This document shows positions 1 through 10,204 of a stretch of DNA of 64,000 nucleotides, in pieces. Source of the stretch: Leisingera sp. ANG1 (lineage in GTDB: Bacteria; Pseudomonadota; Alphaproteobacteria; Rhodobacterales; Rhodobacteraceae); contig NZ_AFCF02000005.1 of assembly GCF_000203975.2 (NCBI RefSeq), positions 1 to 64,000 of the forward strand, written 5' to 3'. The translations under genes and the position numbers were made by a program. The notes below the pieces were generated by a model. That model saw only the letters and a program-made list of their open reading frames with translations, searched no databases and had not been told where the DNA came from. Position 1 is the stretch's first letter, and each line of letters begins with the position of its first letter.

Positions 1-1560
1 GAAGCCGAAGCCGAAGCCGAAGAAGCAATCGCCGCTGTGCTCGGCACCGCAAGCGAAGAAGAGCCTGCCCCCGCCGTCGAACTGCTGGAAGTGACCGAAG
101 CCGAGGCAGATTTCACCGAAGCGGCAGCAGAGGCGGAAGAGCCGCAGGCAGAGGCCGAAGAGGTCGAGACTGCGGCCCCTGCAGCCGCCTCCGCCGCCGA
201 CAGCATCGCCGCCAAGCTGCAGCGCATCCGCGCCGTGGTCGCGCAGACCCCCGAAGAGGATTTCAGCGAAGACGAGCACGCCGATGACGTGCTGGATGGC
301 GCCGCTGAGGACATCTCCGCGGCCCTGCTGGAAGATGACGGCGCACCGGATTTCGATGACGAGGCCGACGACGAGATCGCCCGCGCCCTGGACCGCCTGG
401 ACCTGAACAGCGCCGCTGCCGAAGCAGCCCAAGCAGAAGACGCGGACACCGAGGAAGCCTCCGCAGGCGATGACAGCGGCGAAGACGAAGCCGAAGCCGA
501 AGACGGTCTCTTCGCAGGCCTTGATGAGGACAGCGCAGAGGACAGCTCCAGCCAGCCGGCCGGGGAAGAAGAAGCCCCGGCACCGAAGCCGGCCCGCGTC
601 CGCATCACCAAGATCAAGCGCGCGGTCCTCGACCAGGCCGTTGCCTCCGGCCAACTGCAAGAGACAGAGGACACCCCGGCTCCGGCAGACGCAGAGCCCG
701 AACAGCCCATCCTCTCCGACGAGGACGAGGCCGACCTGATGCGGGAACTGGCCGAGGTGGAGGCTGAGATCCTGGCCGCGTCCGAACAGCCTGCTGCCGA
801 AGACTCCGCTGAAGCTTCCCTTGAGGATGATGCCGATGCGGCAGAGGCGGCGGATCCGGTGGCTGCGCCCGGCCTGGCCGACAGCGACGTCTCCCGGCTG
901 ATGGCCGCCGCCGACGAAAAGCTGGAAGACCCGGAAACCGCCTCCTCGCTTGAGGCCTACAGCCAGCTGCGCGGCGCCGTCGCCGCCACCAAGGCTGACG
1001 GCCCGGACGCCGGCAGCGCCAGCGACGAGGCCAAGCCTTACCGCGACGACCTCGCCAGCGTGGTGCGCCCGCGCCGCCCCGAAGCCCGGCCCGAAGCCCG
1101 CCAGGGCGTCTCGGCGCGTCCGGCCAGCCCGGCCGCGCGCCCGGCGCCGCTGAAACTGGTGGCCGAGCAGCGCATCGACGAAGGTGCAGCCGCGGCCCCT
1201 GCCGCTGCGGCCCCCCAGCCGGTGCGCCCGCGCCGGGTGTCAGCCGCGGTTCTGGGCAATGACGCAGAGGCAGGCGGCAGCGGTTTTGCCGCCTATGCCG
1301 AAGAACGCGGCGCGGCTGAGCTGCATGAACTGCTGGAGGCCGCCGCCGCCTACATGAGCTTTGTCGAAGGCCGCGACCACTTCTCGCGCCCGCAACTGAT
1401 GAACAAGGTGCGCAGCGCCGGCAGCAGCGACTTCAACCGCGAGGACGGGCTGCGCTCCTTCGGCCAGCTCCTGCGCGACGGCAAGATCGAACGCTCCGGC
1501 AACGGCCAGTTCACCGCCTCCGGCGACATCGGCTTCAAGCCCAAGCGTGCCGCGGGCTGA
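1..1560 (+). CDS. Large acidic Ala/Glu-rich protein, 5' end outside window
   Basis: The frame is open from base 1, so the start lies upstream; at least 519 codons are visible. Most of the protein is low-complexity and acidic, rich in Ala, Glu, Asp and Pro, and probably disordered. A short amphipathic segment (AAKLQRIRAVVAQ, about 70 codons in) interrupts it, and a basic stretch follows near codons 345-400. The last roughly 90 residues look globular, with an FxRPQLMxKVR helix and an RSFGQLLRDGKIER segment that could be winged-helix-like. No catalytic motif is visible. The layout (disordered acidic region plus small C-terminal domain) suggests a scaffold or regulatory role, but I do not recognise the family. 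A strong terminator follows 20 bases downstream. Coding is certain; function is unknown. Confidence 0.85.
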   Translation, partial: EAEAEAEEAIAAVLGTASEEEPAPAVELLEVTEAEADFTEAAAEAEEPQAEAEEVETAAPAAASAADSIAAKLQRIRAVVAQTPEEDFSEDEHADDVLDGAAEDISAALLEDDGAPDFDDEADDEIARALDRLDLNSAAAEAAQAEDADTEEASAGDDSGEDEAEAEDGLFAGLDEDSAEDSSSQPAGEEEAPAPKPARVRITKIKRAVLDQAVASGQLQETEDTPAPADAEPEQPILSDEDEADLMRELAEVEAEILAASEQPAAEDSAEASLEDDADAAEAADPVAAPGLADSDVSRLMAAADEKLEDPETASSLEAYSQLRGAVAATKADGPDAGSASDEAKPYRDDLASVVRPRRPEARPEARQGVSARPASPAARPAPLKLVAEQRIDEGAAAAPAAAAPQPVRPRRVSAAVLGNDAEAGGSGFAAYAEERGAAELHELLEAAAAYMSFVEGRDHFSRPQLMNKVRSAGSSDFNREDGLRSFGQLLRDGKIERSGNGQFTASGDIGFKPKRAAG

Positions 1561-1580
1561 TCCCCGGACAGCAGAAACAG

Positions 1581-1608
1581 AAAAGGCGGCCCCGCGGGCC
1601 GCCTTTTT
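1581..1608 (+). terminator. Intrinsic terminator after the acidic protein gene
   Basis: The stem AAAAGGCGGCCC / GGGCCGCCTTTT with a 3-base loop is followed by T residues, 20 bases after the stop codon at 1560. The A-run on the left arm means it could also stop minus-strand transcripts coming from the DUF2842/purA side. Confidence 0.85.
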
Positions 1609-1633
1609 CAGTTTCAGACCAAGGGCCTGTTTC

Positions 1634-1693
1634 TTCTTTGCAGAAATACTCCGGGGTGAATTGACCTTCAGGTCAAGAGGGGCAGCGCCCCTC
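1634..1693 (+). repeat. Dispersed two-hairpin repeat, copy A
   Basis: The element has a core CTTTGCAGAAATACTCC, then hairpin TTGACC-TTCA-GGTCAA (1661-1676) and hairpin GAGGGGC-AGC-GCCCCTC (1677-1693). A second full copy lies at 50712-50771 and the core recurs at 49250-49271 in the opposite orientation. It sits between convergent genes, just beyond the stop of the DUF2842 gene. The first stem differs from copy B by a paired A-T to G-C change, so pairing is conserved. Confidence 0.8.
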
Positions 1694-1696
1694 CCC

Positions 1697-1945
1697 TTAT
1701 TTCTCCGGGTCAGTCTTCCCGGCGTCCGGGTCTTCCTTGCCGACGCCGCGGAACACGAACTTGAACGGCAGCACCCAGACAATGCCCAGCGCCACATAGA
1801 CGATCAGCTCCAGCCACAGGGGCGGCCGGTCGAGCCAGTTCATCACCGTGACCGCAGCCACGATGTAAACCGGCATCCCCACCAGCAGGATGACCAGGGC
1901 CCAGCGCCGCCGGGCCTTGTAGCTCAGGCCTTGCTTGTCAGCCAT
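1697..1945 (-). CDS. DUF2842 family small membrane protein
   Basis: This 82-residue protein opens with the family's typical SYKARRRWAL segment and carries two hydrophobic helices, at about residues 14-36 and 42-65, consistent with a two-pass inner-membrane protein. The C-terminal tail is charged. The ATG overlaps the purA stop codon (TGATG at 1943-1947), so translation is probably coupled to purA and the two form an operon. DUF2842 is an alphaproteobacterial family without an assigned biochemical function, and nothing here suggests a catalytic site. A role linked to purine synthesis should not be assumed from the neighbour alone. Confidence 0.88.
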   Translation of the reverse strand: MADKQGLSYKARRRWALVILLVGMPVYIVAAVTVMNWLDRPPLWLELIVYVALGIVWVLPFKFVFRGVGKEDPDAGKTDPEK

Positions 1946-3258
1946 CAGTCGGCAAACGGGTCGGTAACCAGGATGGTGTCGTCCCGCTCCGGGCTGGTGG
2001 ACAAGAGTGCGACCGGGCAGTCGATCAGCTCTTCCACGCGCTTCACGTATTTGATCGCATTGGCGGGCAGGTCGTTCCAGCTGCGCGCGCCCTCGGTGGA
2101 CTCGCTCCAGCCCGGCATTTCCTCATAGATGGGTGTGCAGCGGGCCTGCTGATCAGCCGCGGTCGGCAGGTAATCCAGACGCTCGCCGTCCAGATCATAG
2201 CCCACGCAGATCTTCAGCGTCTCGAACCCGTCCAGCACGTCCAGCTTGGTCAGCGAAATGCCGTTGATGCCGGAGGTGGCGCAGGTCTGACGCACCAGGC
2301 AGGCGTCGAACCAGCCGCAGCGGCGCTGGCGGCCGGTGGTGGTGCCGAACTCATGGCCGCGGGTGCCCAGGCGCTCGCCATCAGCATCCGGCTTGCCTTC
2401 CGCGTTCAGCAGCTCGGTCGGGAACGGGCCTTCGCCGACGCGGGTGGTATAGGCCTTCACAATGCCCAGCACGTAATCGATCGAGCCCGGGCCGATGCCC
2501 ACGCCGGTCGCCGCCTGGCCTGCAATCACGTTCGAGGAGGTCACAAACGGGTAAGTGCCGAAATCAATGTCCAGCAGTGCGCCCTGCGCGCCTTCGAACA
2601 GGATCCGCTTGCCGGATTTGCGCTTCTCGTTCAGCACCTTCCAGACCGGGGCCGCAAAGGGCAGGATCTGCGGCGCGATTTCCTTCAGTTGGGCAATCAG
2701 CGCGTCGCGGTCGACCGGGTCTACACCCAGGCCCTTGCGCAGCGGATCATGGTGCTGCAGCGCCCGGTCAACGCGGGCGATCAGGGTCGCCTCGTCGGCC
2801 AGGTCGGCAACGCGGATCGCACGGCGGCCCACCTTGTCCTCATAGGCCGGGCCGATGCCGCGGCCGGTGGTGCCGATCTTGGTGCCCTTGGAGGCCGCTT
2901 CCTCGCGCGCCCGGTCCAGCTCGCCGTGCAGCGGCAGGATCAGCGGCGTATTCTCGGCGATCATCAGGGTTTCCGGGGTGATTTCCACGCCCTGCTCCTG
3001 AACCGTCGCGATTTCCTTCATCAGGTGCCAGGGGTCCAGCACCACGCCATTGCCGATAACCGACAGCTTGCCGCCGCGCACCACGCCCGAAGGCAGCGCG
3101 TGCAGCTTGTAGACCTTGCCGTCAATGACCAGCGTGTGGCCGGCGTTATGGCCGCCCTGGAAGCGGGCGATCACGTCAGCGCGCTCGCTCAGCCAGTCCA
3201 CGATCTTGCCTTTCCCTTCGTCGCCCCACTGGGCGCCGACTACGACGACATTGGCCAT
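1945..3258 (-). CDS. purA: Adenylosuccinate synthetase
   Basis: PurA (EC 6.3.4.4) condenses IMP with aspartate using GTP to give adenylosuccinate, the first committed step to AMP, in the cytoplasm. The 437-residue product has the signature N-terminus [15 protein letters not shown] (GTP-binding P-loop region with catalytic Asp) and GGHNAGHT (catalytic His). It also has [14 protein letters not shown] and the C-terminal guanine-binding region around [11 protein letters not shown]. Length matches the family. The start ATG at 3258 gives the canonical N-terminus directly. The stop overlaps the start of the DUF2842 gene. The gene reads away from a roughly 660-base gene-free region that must hold its promoter. 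Confidence 0.98.
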   Translation of the reverse strand: MANVVVVGAQWGDEGKGKIVDWLSERADVIARFQGGHNAGHTLVIDGKVYKLHALPSGVVRGGKLSVIGNGVVLDPWHLMKEIATVQEQGVEITPETLMIAENTPLILPLHGELDRAREEAASKGTKIGTTGRGIGPAYEDKVGRRAIRVADLADEATLIARVDRALQHHDPLRKGLGVDPVDRDALIAQLKEIAPQILPFAAPVWKVLNEKRKSGKRILFEGAQGALLDIDFGTYPFVTSSNVIAGQAATGVGIGPGSIDYVLGIVKAYTTRVGEGPFPTELLNAEGKPDADGERLGTRGHEFGTTTGRQRRCGWFDACLVRQTCATSGINGISLTKLDVLDGFETLKICVGYDLDGERLDYLPTAADQQARCTPIYEEMPGWSESTEGARSWNDLPANAIKYVKRVEELIDCPVALLSTSPERDDTILVTDPFAD

Positions 3259-3923
3259 ATCCGGTCCTTTACAGTCTGGTTCAAACCCACGCTCATATAG
3301 CGATGCTGCGCAGGCAGTGGAACCGCAAATTCGCCGCAGTTGGCGCTAATTCATGGGGCACAGCACCTTCCCCGCACGGAATCAAGCCGCAGGCGCCGGG
3401 CCAGCGCCTGCCCGCCCGCACGGGCTGGCGCTTTCGCAGGTGCAGTACTCCATTGCAAACTCGTACGGGCGCAGCAGGAATAAACTGCCATACACAGCCG
3501 TTGCAGCGCCACCCCGCAGGCAGGCGCCCGCCCTCAGCGTCACGAAAAAATCGCGGCAAACAGCGGGGTGTTGCATACCCAGCGTACGGTGCCTTCACGC
3601 GATCCTCATTTCCCTATGCCACACTGCAATCAGATCGCGATCCCCCAGCCATGGTTCCCGCGCGCGGGGCCATGATACGAGGCCCAGGCATCTGTGCGGC
3701 TGAATGGGCAACACCCGGAGACCGGCCCTGATAAAAAGGGGGTCGTCCAGGATATCCTGTCCGAGCAGGCCCCCGGCGGGGTCTGTCCACCTCCACCCCG
3801 GCGGCGCCGCCCCCTTAATCGGGACACAGCGCAACACCCGAGCGGAACGAACGAAACAACAGTACCGGCAAGAAGAAACCGCCCCGGCCCGCAAGCGGCC
3901 CCGGCGGCCAAAGCTGCGCGCCT
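3259..3923. other. Gene-free region between purA and nitrile hydratase operon
   Basis: About 665 bases without a convincing gene. Several open frames of 60-140 codons cross it, but none has a ribosome binding site with recognisable protein content, and they overlap one another as expected in GC-rich DNA. The purA promoter should lie near 3260-3400. I looked for tRNA, SRP RNA, 6S RNA and RNase P signatures and found none. A GC-rich stretch near 3393-3440 loosely resembles the lepA-region repeats but lacks matching arms. Confidence 0.5.
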
Positions 3924-4256
3924 TCAGCCCTGCAGCCGTACCGGCGCGCCATGCGGCGTGCTCAGATACGCCTCCTCCCAGCGGCTGCGCATCACCTCCG
4001 CCTCTGCGCGCGACGCCGCGCCGTCCTCGGCCAGAAACACCTCCAGCGTTTCCAGCCAGGCGCGGAAGTAATCCTCGCCGCCATCCAATTCACGGCTCAA
4101 CCCATGGCGCTTGAGCGTCGCGGAAAACCGCTCCACCCAGTCGGCCCAGCTGAACCGCCCGGCCTCATTCAGATGCACCGTCAGCGCAAAGACCTGCGCA
4201 TGCCAGGGTTCGGCAAAGACAGGCTCCGGTGCTGCAACCTCAGGACAGGTACTCAT
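3924..4256 (-). CDS. Nitrile hydratase accessory (activator-like) protein
   Basis: This 110-residue protein resembles the N-terminal half of the beta subunit. VFAEPWHAQVFALTVHL here parallels [17 protein letters not shown] in beta, and a conserved WADWVERFSATLKRHG block follows. Such small beta-like proteins are the metallochaperones of cobalt nitrile hydratases, which help place the metal in the alpha subunit. I chose the ATG at 4256 because it overlaps the beta-subunit stop (ATGA, 4253-4256). The frame also runs open upstream to 4325, but that extension would lie inside the beta gene and has no similarity. It is the last gene of the three-gene operon. Function is inferred from family and context. 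Confidence 0.88.
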   Translation of the reverse strand: MSTCPEVAAPEPVFAEPWHAQVFALTVHLNEAGRFSWADWVERFSATLKRHGLSRELDGGEDYFRAWLETLEVFLAEDGAASRAEAEVMRSRWEEAYLSTPHGAPVRLQG

Positions 4257-4930
4257 AGCGGCTCCAGATAGCTCTGCCACAGATCCAGCACCACTTCGTC
4301 CTCGGGGTGTTCTGCATGCGCCCACAAGGAACTGGCATGAAAGCGCACCGCATAGAGCGGCTCCGGCGCCTCGCCCAGCCCATGGGCGCTGCTGTCGGGC
4401 AAGACATGGGTGCCATGCAGCCGCAGGATATAGCCCTGCGCCCCGGCAGCGTATTGCGGCAGCCGGGTGTGGCCGCCATCGACCAGCGCGTTATCCGCAG
4501 GGATTCGCGCCCGTACCGCCTGGCCGGGGGTGAACAGCGGCGCCGGCCCGCCCTCCCGGTCCGCAGGCCCGCCCTTGGCCAGCGCTGCGGCGACGTTCTC
4601 CGCCTTAAGCGCCCGCTCCGCCAGCGCGTGCAGCCCGGCAGCCCCCTTGCCCTGCAGGTCGTCCCGCGTCAGCACACCCTTCTCGACCAGGAGGTCCGCC
4701 AACGCCGAAATCCATTTCTCGTAATAGGAAAAGCGCGTGTAGTCCTTGGGCGACAGCCGCTCCCGCGCGTGGCGCGAGGTGTCGATGTTCCACTGCCCCA
4801 GCGCCCCGCAAGCCAGCGTCACCGCCAGCGCACGGGCATGCCAGTCCTCGGCAAAGACCGGTGCGCCTTCGGCCTCAGACTTAACCGGCCCGTCACCGAA
4901 TCGCCCGCCCATGTCATGCACCCGGGTCAT
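4253..4930 (-). CDS. nthB: Nitrile hydratase subunit beta
   Basis: The beta subunit forms the alpha-beta heterodimer that hydrates nitriles to amides (EC 4.2.1.84). The 225-residue product begins with the family-typical MTRVHDMGG motif, followed by a helical region with [15 protein letters not shown] and a [18 protein letters not shown] block. The C-terminal SH3-like barrel includes [11 protein letters not shown] and a [11 protein letters not shown] segment near the end. The start overlaps the alpha stop by ATGA (4927-4930) and the stop overlaps the accessory gene by ATGA, so all three genes look translationally coupled. No amidase gene lies nearby to convert the amide product further. Confidence 0.95.
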   Translation of the reverse strand: MTRVHDMGGRFGDGPVKSEAEGAPVFAEDWHARALAVTLACGALGQWNIDTSRHARERLSPKDYTRFSYYEKWISALADLLVEKGVLTRDDLQGKGAAGLHALAERALKAENVAAALAKGGPADREGGPAPLFTPGQAVRARIPADNALVDGGHTRLPQYAAGAQGYILRLHGTHVLPDSSAHGLGEAPEPLYAVRFHASSLWAHAEHPEDEVVLDLWQSYLEPL

Positions 4931-5553
4931 GACGGCAACTCCCCCGGCATTTTTGCCAATCCAGTGCCGATCATGCTGTCACGGGTGACCAGCGCAGCCA
5001 ATTCGTCCTCGCTCAGCCCCTCAGTGCCGCCGGGCCGCATCGGCAGCACCAGATAGCGGACCTCCGCCGTCGAATCCCAGACCCTTACCGCAGCCCCGTC
5101 AGGCAGCGTCACCCCGAACTCCGCCAGCACCTTGCGCGGCTCGCGCACTGCGCGGGCGCGGTAGGCATCGGATTTATACCAGCCCGGCGGAATGCCCAGC
5201 AAAGGCCACGGGTAGCAGCTGCATAAGGTACACACGACCATATTGTGCTGCTGGGGCGTGTTCTCCACCACCACCATATGCTCACCCTGGCGGCCGTAGT
5301 ATCCGAGGTCTGCCAGCACCGGATCGGCATCCGCCAGCAGCGCCGCCTTGAACTCCGGCTCACTCCAGGCGCGGGCCACCACCCTGGCACCGTTCTGCGG
5401 GCCGATCCTGTTCTGATAGGTGTCGATGATCTCCTCCAGCGCGGCGGGGTCGATCAGGCCCTTTTCGGTGAGAATCGTCTCCAGCGCCTTCACCCGCAGG
5501 GCAGGATCAGGCGGCAAAAGGGCGTGCGGGTGGTCGGAATGGTCATGAGGCAT
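4927..5553 (-). CDS. nthA: Nitrile hydratase subunit alpha, cobalt type
   Basis: The catalytic subunit (208 residues) of nitrile hydratase carries the metal site in the claw motif [10 protein letters not shown], with Cys108, Cys111, Ser112 and Cys113 as the expected ligands. Two of the cysteines are normally oxidised to sulfenic and sulfinic acids. Thr at position 109 is the established marker of non-corrin cobalt enzymes; iron enzymes have Ser there. The N-terminus has a His/Asp-rich stretch (HDHSDHPH), which might loosely bind metal, although this is inference. It is first in the operon alpha-beta-accessory. No cobalt transporter is adjacent. The promoter must lie in 5554-5928, divergent from secG. 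Confidence 0.96.
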   Translation of the reverse strand: MPHDHSDHPHALLPPDPALRVKALETILTEKGLIDPAALEEIIDTYQNRIGPQNGARVVARAWSEPEFKAALLADADPVLADLGYYGRQGEHMVVVENTPQQHNMVVCTLCSCYPWPLLGIPPGWYKSDAYRARAVREPRKVLAEFGVTLPDGAAVRVWDSTAEVRYLVLPMRPGGTEGLSEDELAALVTRDSMIGTGLAKMPGELPS

Positions 5554-5928
5554 ACCCCATGCTGCGCCCGCGCGGGGGCTGCTGTCCAGTCACGTTTCCT
5601 GATGCAAACAATCACGTTGCGTGACGTCGCATTCCATCCGGGACAACAGGTTCGCGCCCGGCACCGGGGGTGGGCGCAGTGCTGCATGGCGGAACGTCCG
5701 GACACCCAGCAAGCCTCGCATCTCTCTGAAACGGTACAGTATTTCGCGCCCGTCCTGGGGGGCGGGGCCGGCCGCGAACCGGATCGCAAGGCGATCCGGA
5801 GTTTCAAAGCTCCATGCAAGCAACGGCTCCGGCCGCAAACTCTCCGAAACCGGCAAACTCCGCCCTTGCCCCCCCGGGCAATCTTGCCTATTTACCGCCC
5901 GGTACTTAGCCAACCGCCGCAGGGACCC
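5554..5928. other. Divergent intergenic region nthA / secG
   Basis: About 375 bases without a supported gene, between the nitrile hydratase operon and secG, so it should hold both promoters. A perfect 9-bp hairpin, CCGGATCGC-AAG-GCGATCCGG, lies at 5779-5799. It has no following T-run, so it is not a simple intrinsic terminator. An open frame runs through the region into secG, but it has no start signal or recognisable content before secG itself. Confidence 0.5.
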
Positions 5929-6294
5929 ATGGAAAACGTTGTTCTGATCATCCATCTTCTTCTGGCTCTCGGCCTGATCGCCGTGGTTCTGCTGCAGCGC
6001 TCCGAAGGCGGCGGCCTTGGCATGGGCGGCGGCGGCGGCGGCGCGATCTCCGGCCGCGCGGCGGCAACCGCGCTCAGCAAGCTGACCTGGCTGCTGGCAA
6101 TTGCCTTCATCTGCACCTCGATCACCCTGACCATCATGGCCGCGCAAAAGTCCGCGGGCTCCTCTGTTGCGGACCGCATCGGTGTGCCGCAAACCGAAGA
6201 AGGCGGCGAGGCGCCTGCAGTTCCGGCGCTCGGCAGCGATCTCCTGCCGCCTTCCGAAGGCGACAACGCTCCGCTGGTTCCCAGCGCAGACTGA
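5929..6294 (+). CDS. secG: Protein translocase subunit SecG
   Basis: SecG is the small accessory subunit of the SecYEG channel and helps SecA-driven export. The 121-residue product has an N-terminal transmembrane helix (ENVVLIIHLLLALGLIAVVLL). Next come the conserved QRSEGGGLG segment, a Gly-rich cytoplasmic loop, and a second helix around TWLLAIAFICTSITLTI. A variable acidic C-terminal tail typical of alphaproteobacterial SecG follows. The frame is open far upstream, but ATG 5929 gives the canonical start after GGGAC. secG-pyrG is a common gene order. The two genes are 172 bases apart with a hairpin between them. Confidence 0.95.
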   Translation: MENVVLIIHLLLALGLIAVVLLQRSEGGGLGMGGGGGGAISGRAAATALSKLTWLLAIAFICTSITLTIMAAQKSAGSSVADRIGVPQTEEGGEAPAVPALGSDLLPPSEGDNAPLVPSAD

Positions 6295-6319
6295 TCCACT
6301 ACACCTTGAGAGGGTTTTA

Positions 6320-6346
6320 GGAACCGCAACAGCATCTTGCGGTTCC
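6320..6346 (+). promoter_or_regulatory. Perfect 10-bp hairpin between secG and pyrG
   Basis: The stem GGAACCGCAA / TTGCGGTTCC with a 7-base loop lies 26 bases after the secG stop. It is not followed by a T-run, so it could be a weak terminator, a processing site or an attenuator-like element limiting read-through into pyrG. The hairpin is seen directly; its role is inferred. Confidence 0.5.
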
Positions 6347-6466
6347 CTTGCGCATTTCGTGCGAATCCTTTATATATGAAGTCCCGTGATGCAGCGGTTT
6401 TTGGACTGATTCCAATCACCGCCGGGCAGCTGAAATCTGACTTCTCACGGGGGCAGCCGAACACAT

Positions 6467-8110
<1,644 letters not shown>

Positions 8111-8211
8111 TGCCCGGCAGGCGGGGTTCTCCCGCCCGCTGCTTTGCTCATGACACATGAGCAGCACCCGTTGGGCCCGGCGCCGCCAAGGCGGCGCAGG
8201 GAAAATACAGA

Positions 8212-8239
8212 AAAAGGCGGGCCGCTGGCCCGCCTTTTT
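8212..8239 (+). terminator. Bidirectional terminator between pyrG and DUF983 gene
   Basis: The stem AAAAGGCGGGCC / GGCCCGCCTTTT with a 3-base loop is flanked by A-run and T-run on opposite sides, so it can act for the convergent pyrG and DUF983 transcripts. Confidence 0.85.
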
Positions 8240-8266
8240 CATTTTAGTTGAATGGTTTTGCCCGGC

Positions 8267-8647
8267 TCAGAAGCCGTGCATCCGCTTGGCCCACTGATAG
8301 GCCACCACCAGCCCCTTCATCCGCGGCAGCAGGTACAGCGAGGCCCCCACCGTGATCACCGACATGATGATCGCCAGCGTCCAGGGGTCCGGGCGCAGCT
8401 GGGTGTAGACGATGTGCAGCGCAAAGCCGAGGATGTGGCCCACCACCAGGATGGTCAGATAGGCCGGCCCGTCATCAGCGCGCTGGTGATGCAGCTCCTG
8501 GCCGCACTCGGTGCAGCTGTCGTTCACCTTGAGATAGCTGTGCAGCAGCTTGCCGCCGCCGCAGTTCGGGCAGCGCAGCCGCAGCCCCTTCAGCAAAGCT
8601 GGTTTCAGCTCCCGCTGGTTCTCTTCCAGAACGTCCGCTTGGGTCAT
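8267..8647 (-). CDS. DUF983 family zinc-ribbon membrane protein
   Basis: This 126-residue protein has a CPNCGGGKL ... CTECG zinc-ribbon-like pair in its N-terminal third. Two transmembrane segments follow (about residues 62-80 and 86-104), matching DUF983. I chose the ATG at 8647 because it follows an AAGGAGA ribosome binding site at good spacing; the open frame extends upstream into a region with no family similarity. The family has no defined reaction. It is transcribed toward the shared terminator with pyrG and divergently from the MocR-type gene. Confidence 0.9.
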   Translation of the reverse strand: MTQADVLEENQRELKPALLKGLRLRCPNCGGGKLLHSYLKVNDSCTECGQELHHQRADDGPAYLTILVVGHILGFALHIVYTQLRPDPWTLAIIMSVITVGASLYLLPRMKGLVVAYQWAKRMHGF

Positions 8648-8697
8648 CGCGCGTCTCCTTGGGTTCCGCCGCCTGATAGCGTGATTCCCGAAATGAA

Positions 8698-8727
8698 TGC
8701 AATCAATATGCAAACATTGATATTGCA
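8698..8727. promoter_or_regulatory. Candidate operator (TGCAAT-N18-ATTGCA) upstream of MocR-type gene
   Basis: An AT-rich patch in the divergent region contains TGCAAT at 8698-8703 and its inverted partner ATTGCA at 8722-8727, with an inner CAAT/ATTG pair offset by one base. MocR-type regulators often bind repeated half-sites in such divergent promoters. Sequence symmetry is seen; binding is inferred. Confidence 0.45.
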
Positions 8728-8792
8728 TTTATTGCCGCACTCCTGCATTGAACCAATCAATCACGAAACAAAGCCTTCGCGGAGACCCGGCG

Positions 8793-10163
8793 ATGAAACA
8801 ATGGACCCCTGCCCGTCTGGACGGCGCCCGGCCCCGCTATATCGAGCTGGCGGAGGCGATCGGCGCCGACATCGACGCCGGCGTGCTGGCGCCCGGCGAC
8901 CGGCTGCCGCCGCAGCGGCGGGTGGCGCAGGAGCTGGGGGTGGATTTCTCCACCGTGTCGCGGGGCTACGCCGAAGCGGTGCGGCGTGGCTATATCGAGA
9001 GCTTTGTCGGCCGCGGCACCTTTGTGCGCAGCCGGGAGGCGCTGCCGGAACGCCCCGACCCGCGCCGGGCGCTGGAAGAAGACCCGATGATGAACATGCC
9101 GCCGGAACCGGATGACCCAGGCTTGCTGGCACGGATGCAAAAGGGGCTGGAGCATGTCTCGGCCAACCTGCAGCCGCTGTTGCGCTACCAGTCGGTGACC
9201 GGCAGCCCGCAGGACCGGGCGCTGGCGGCAGAGTGGATGCAGGCCAACGGCTTGCCCTGCGCGCCGGACCGGCTGGTGATCACGCCGGGGGCGCACGCCA
9301 GCCTCTATGCGATCCTGACGGTGCTGTGCGAGCCGGGGTCCACCATCCTGTGCGAGGAGGTGACGTATCCCGGGCTGCGCTCCATCGCGGCGCGGCTGGG
9401 GATCCGGCTGATCGGGCTGCCGGGGGACAAGGACGGCATTCAGCCGGACGCGCTGGAAAAGGCCATCACCAGCGACTGGCCCGCGGCGCTGTATCTGAAC
9501 CCGACGCTGCAGAACCCCTCCACACGCACCATCACCGCTAAACGGCGGCGGGAGATTGCCGCAGTGCTGCAAAAGCATGACCTGCCGCTGATCGAAGATG
9601 ATGCCTATTGCTTTGTCGACAATGGTGCGCCGGCTCCCATCAGCAGCCTGATCCCCGATCTGGGCTGGCATATTGCGGGGCTTTCCAAATGCTTCGGCGC
9701 CGGGCTGCGGCTGTCCTATACTTTGGTGCCGAAACGCGCCGTTCTGGGGCAGTTCAGCCAAGCGCTCCGGTCGATGCATGTGATGGTGTCGCCCCTCAAT
9801 CTGGCGCTGCTGGGGCGCTGGATCGAGGACGGAACCGCGGCGGAGATCCAGCGTTTCATCCGCAAGGCTGCGGCAGAGCGGCAGGCGCTGGCAACGGAGG
9901 TGCTGCAGGCCTGTTTCATCGAAAGCGATCCGCTGGCCTTTAACCTGTGGCTGACCTTGCCGCGGGGCACCAGCCGGGCCGAGATGATGGGCCGCATGGC
10001 GGGTCGCCAGATCGGCATCATGCCCAGCGATGCCTTCACCGTCTCCGGCCTGCCGCAGGAAGCGGTGCGGGTCTGCCTGGGCGGGCCGATCACACTGGAG
10101 GACCTGCGCGAGGACCTGCTGGCGCTGAACGATGCCGTCACCCGCAAGGACTGGCTGGGCTGA
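8793..10163 (+). CDS. MocR-family regulator: GntR-type HTH fused to aminotransferase-like domain
   Basis: The N-terminal winged helix (about residues 15-80) carries the GntR-type signature LPPQRRVAQELGVDFSTVSR. A fold-type I PLP domain follows, with FGLSK-like Schiff-base lysine context in LSKCFGAGLRLSY. Such proteins are PLP-sensing transcription factors (MocR/PdxR/TauR class) rather than enzymes. The 456-residue length fits. I chose the ATG at 8793 because a GGAGA ribosome binding site precedes it; an upstream ATG at 8748 would add 15 unlike residues. The likely target is its own promoter and possibly the divergent DUF983 gene. The effector is unknown; no taurine or pyridoxine genes adjoin. 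Confidence 0.9.
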   Translation: MKQWTPARLDGARPRYIELAEAIGADIDAGVLAPGDRLPPQRRVAQELGVDFSTVSRGYAEAVRRGYIESFVGRGTFVRSREALPERPDPRRALEEDPMMNMPPEPDDPGLLARMQKGLEHVSANLQPLLRYQSVTGSPQDRALAAEWMQANGLPCAPDRLVITPGAHASLYAILTVLCEPGSTILCEEVTYPGLRSIAARLGIRLIGLPGDKDGIQPDALEKAITSDWPAALYLNPTLQNPSTRTITAKRRREIAAVLQKHDLPLIEDDAYCFVDNGAPAPISSLIPDLGWHIAGLSKCFGAGLRLSYTLVPKRAVLGQFSQALRSMHVMVSPLNLALLGRWIEDGTAAEIQRFIRKAAAERQALATEVLQACFIESDPLAFNLWLTLPRGTSRAEMMGRMAGRQIGIMPSDAFTVSGLPQEAVRVCLGGPITLEDLREDLLALNDAVTRKDWLG

Positions 10164-10204
10164 GCGGCGGCTGATATGGTTTCCCCGCAACCACAGGAGC
10201 CCGC

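Noticed and set aside
1661-1676. TTGACC-TTCA-GGTCAA as an FNR box
   Set aside because: The half-sites are eight bases apart instead of six, and the palindrome is part of the dispersed repeat between convergent gene ends.
3393-3440. GC-rich stretch resembling the lepA-region repeats
   Set aside because: It shares words such as GGGC and GCGC but lacks the matching 12-base arms and spacer.
3382-3576. 64-codon minus-strand open frame upstream of purA
   Set aside because: It has no ribosome binding site, no recognised family, and overlaps other equally plausible frames.
8747-8759. TTGA-N5-TCAA near the MocR-type gene as an FNR box
   Set aside because: The spacing is five rather than six bases, so the half-sites are out of register.
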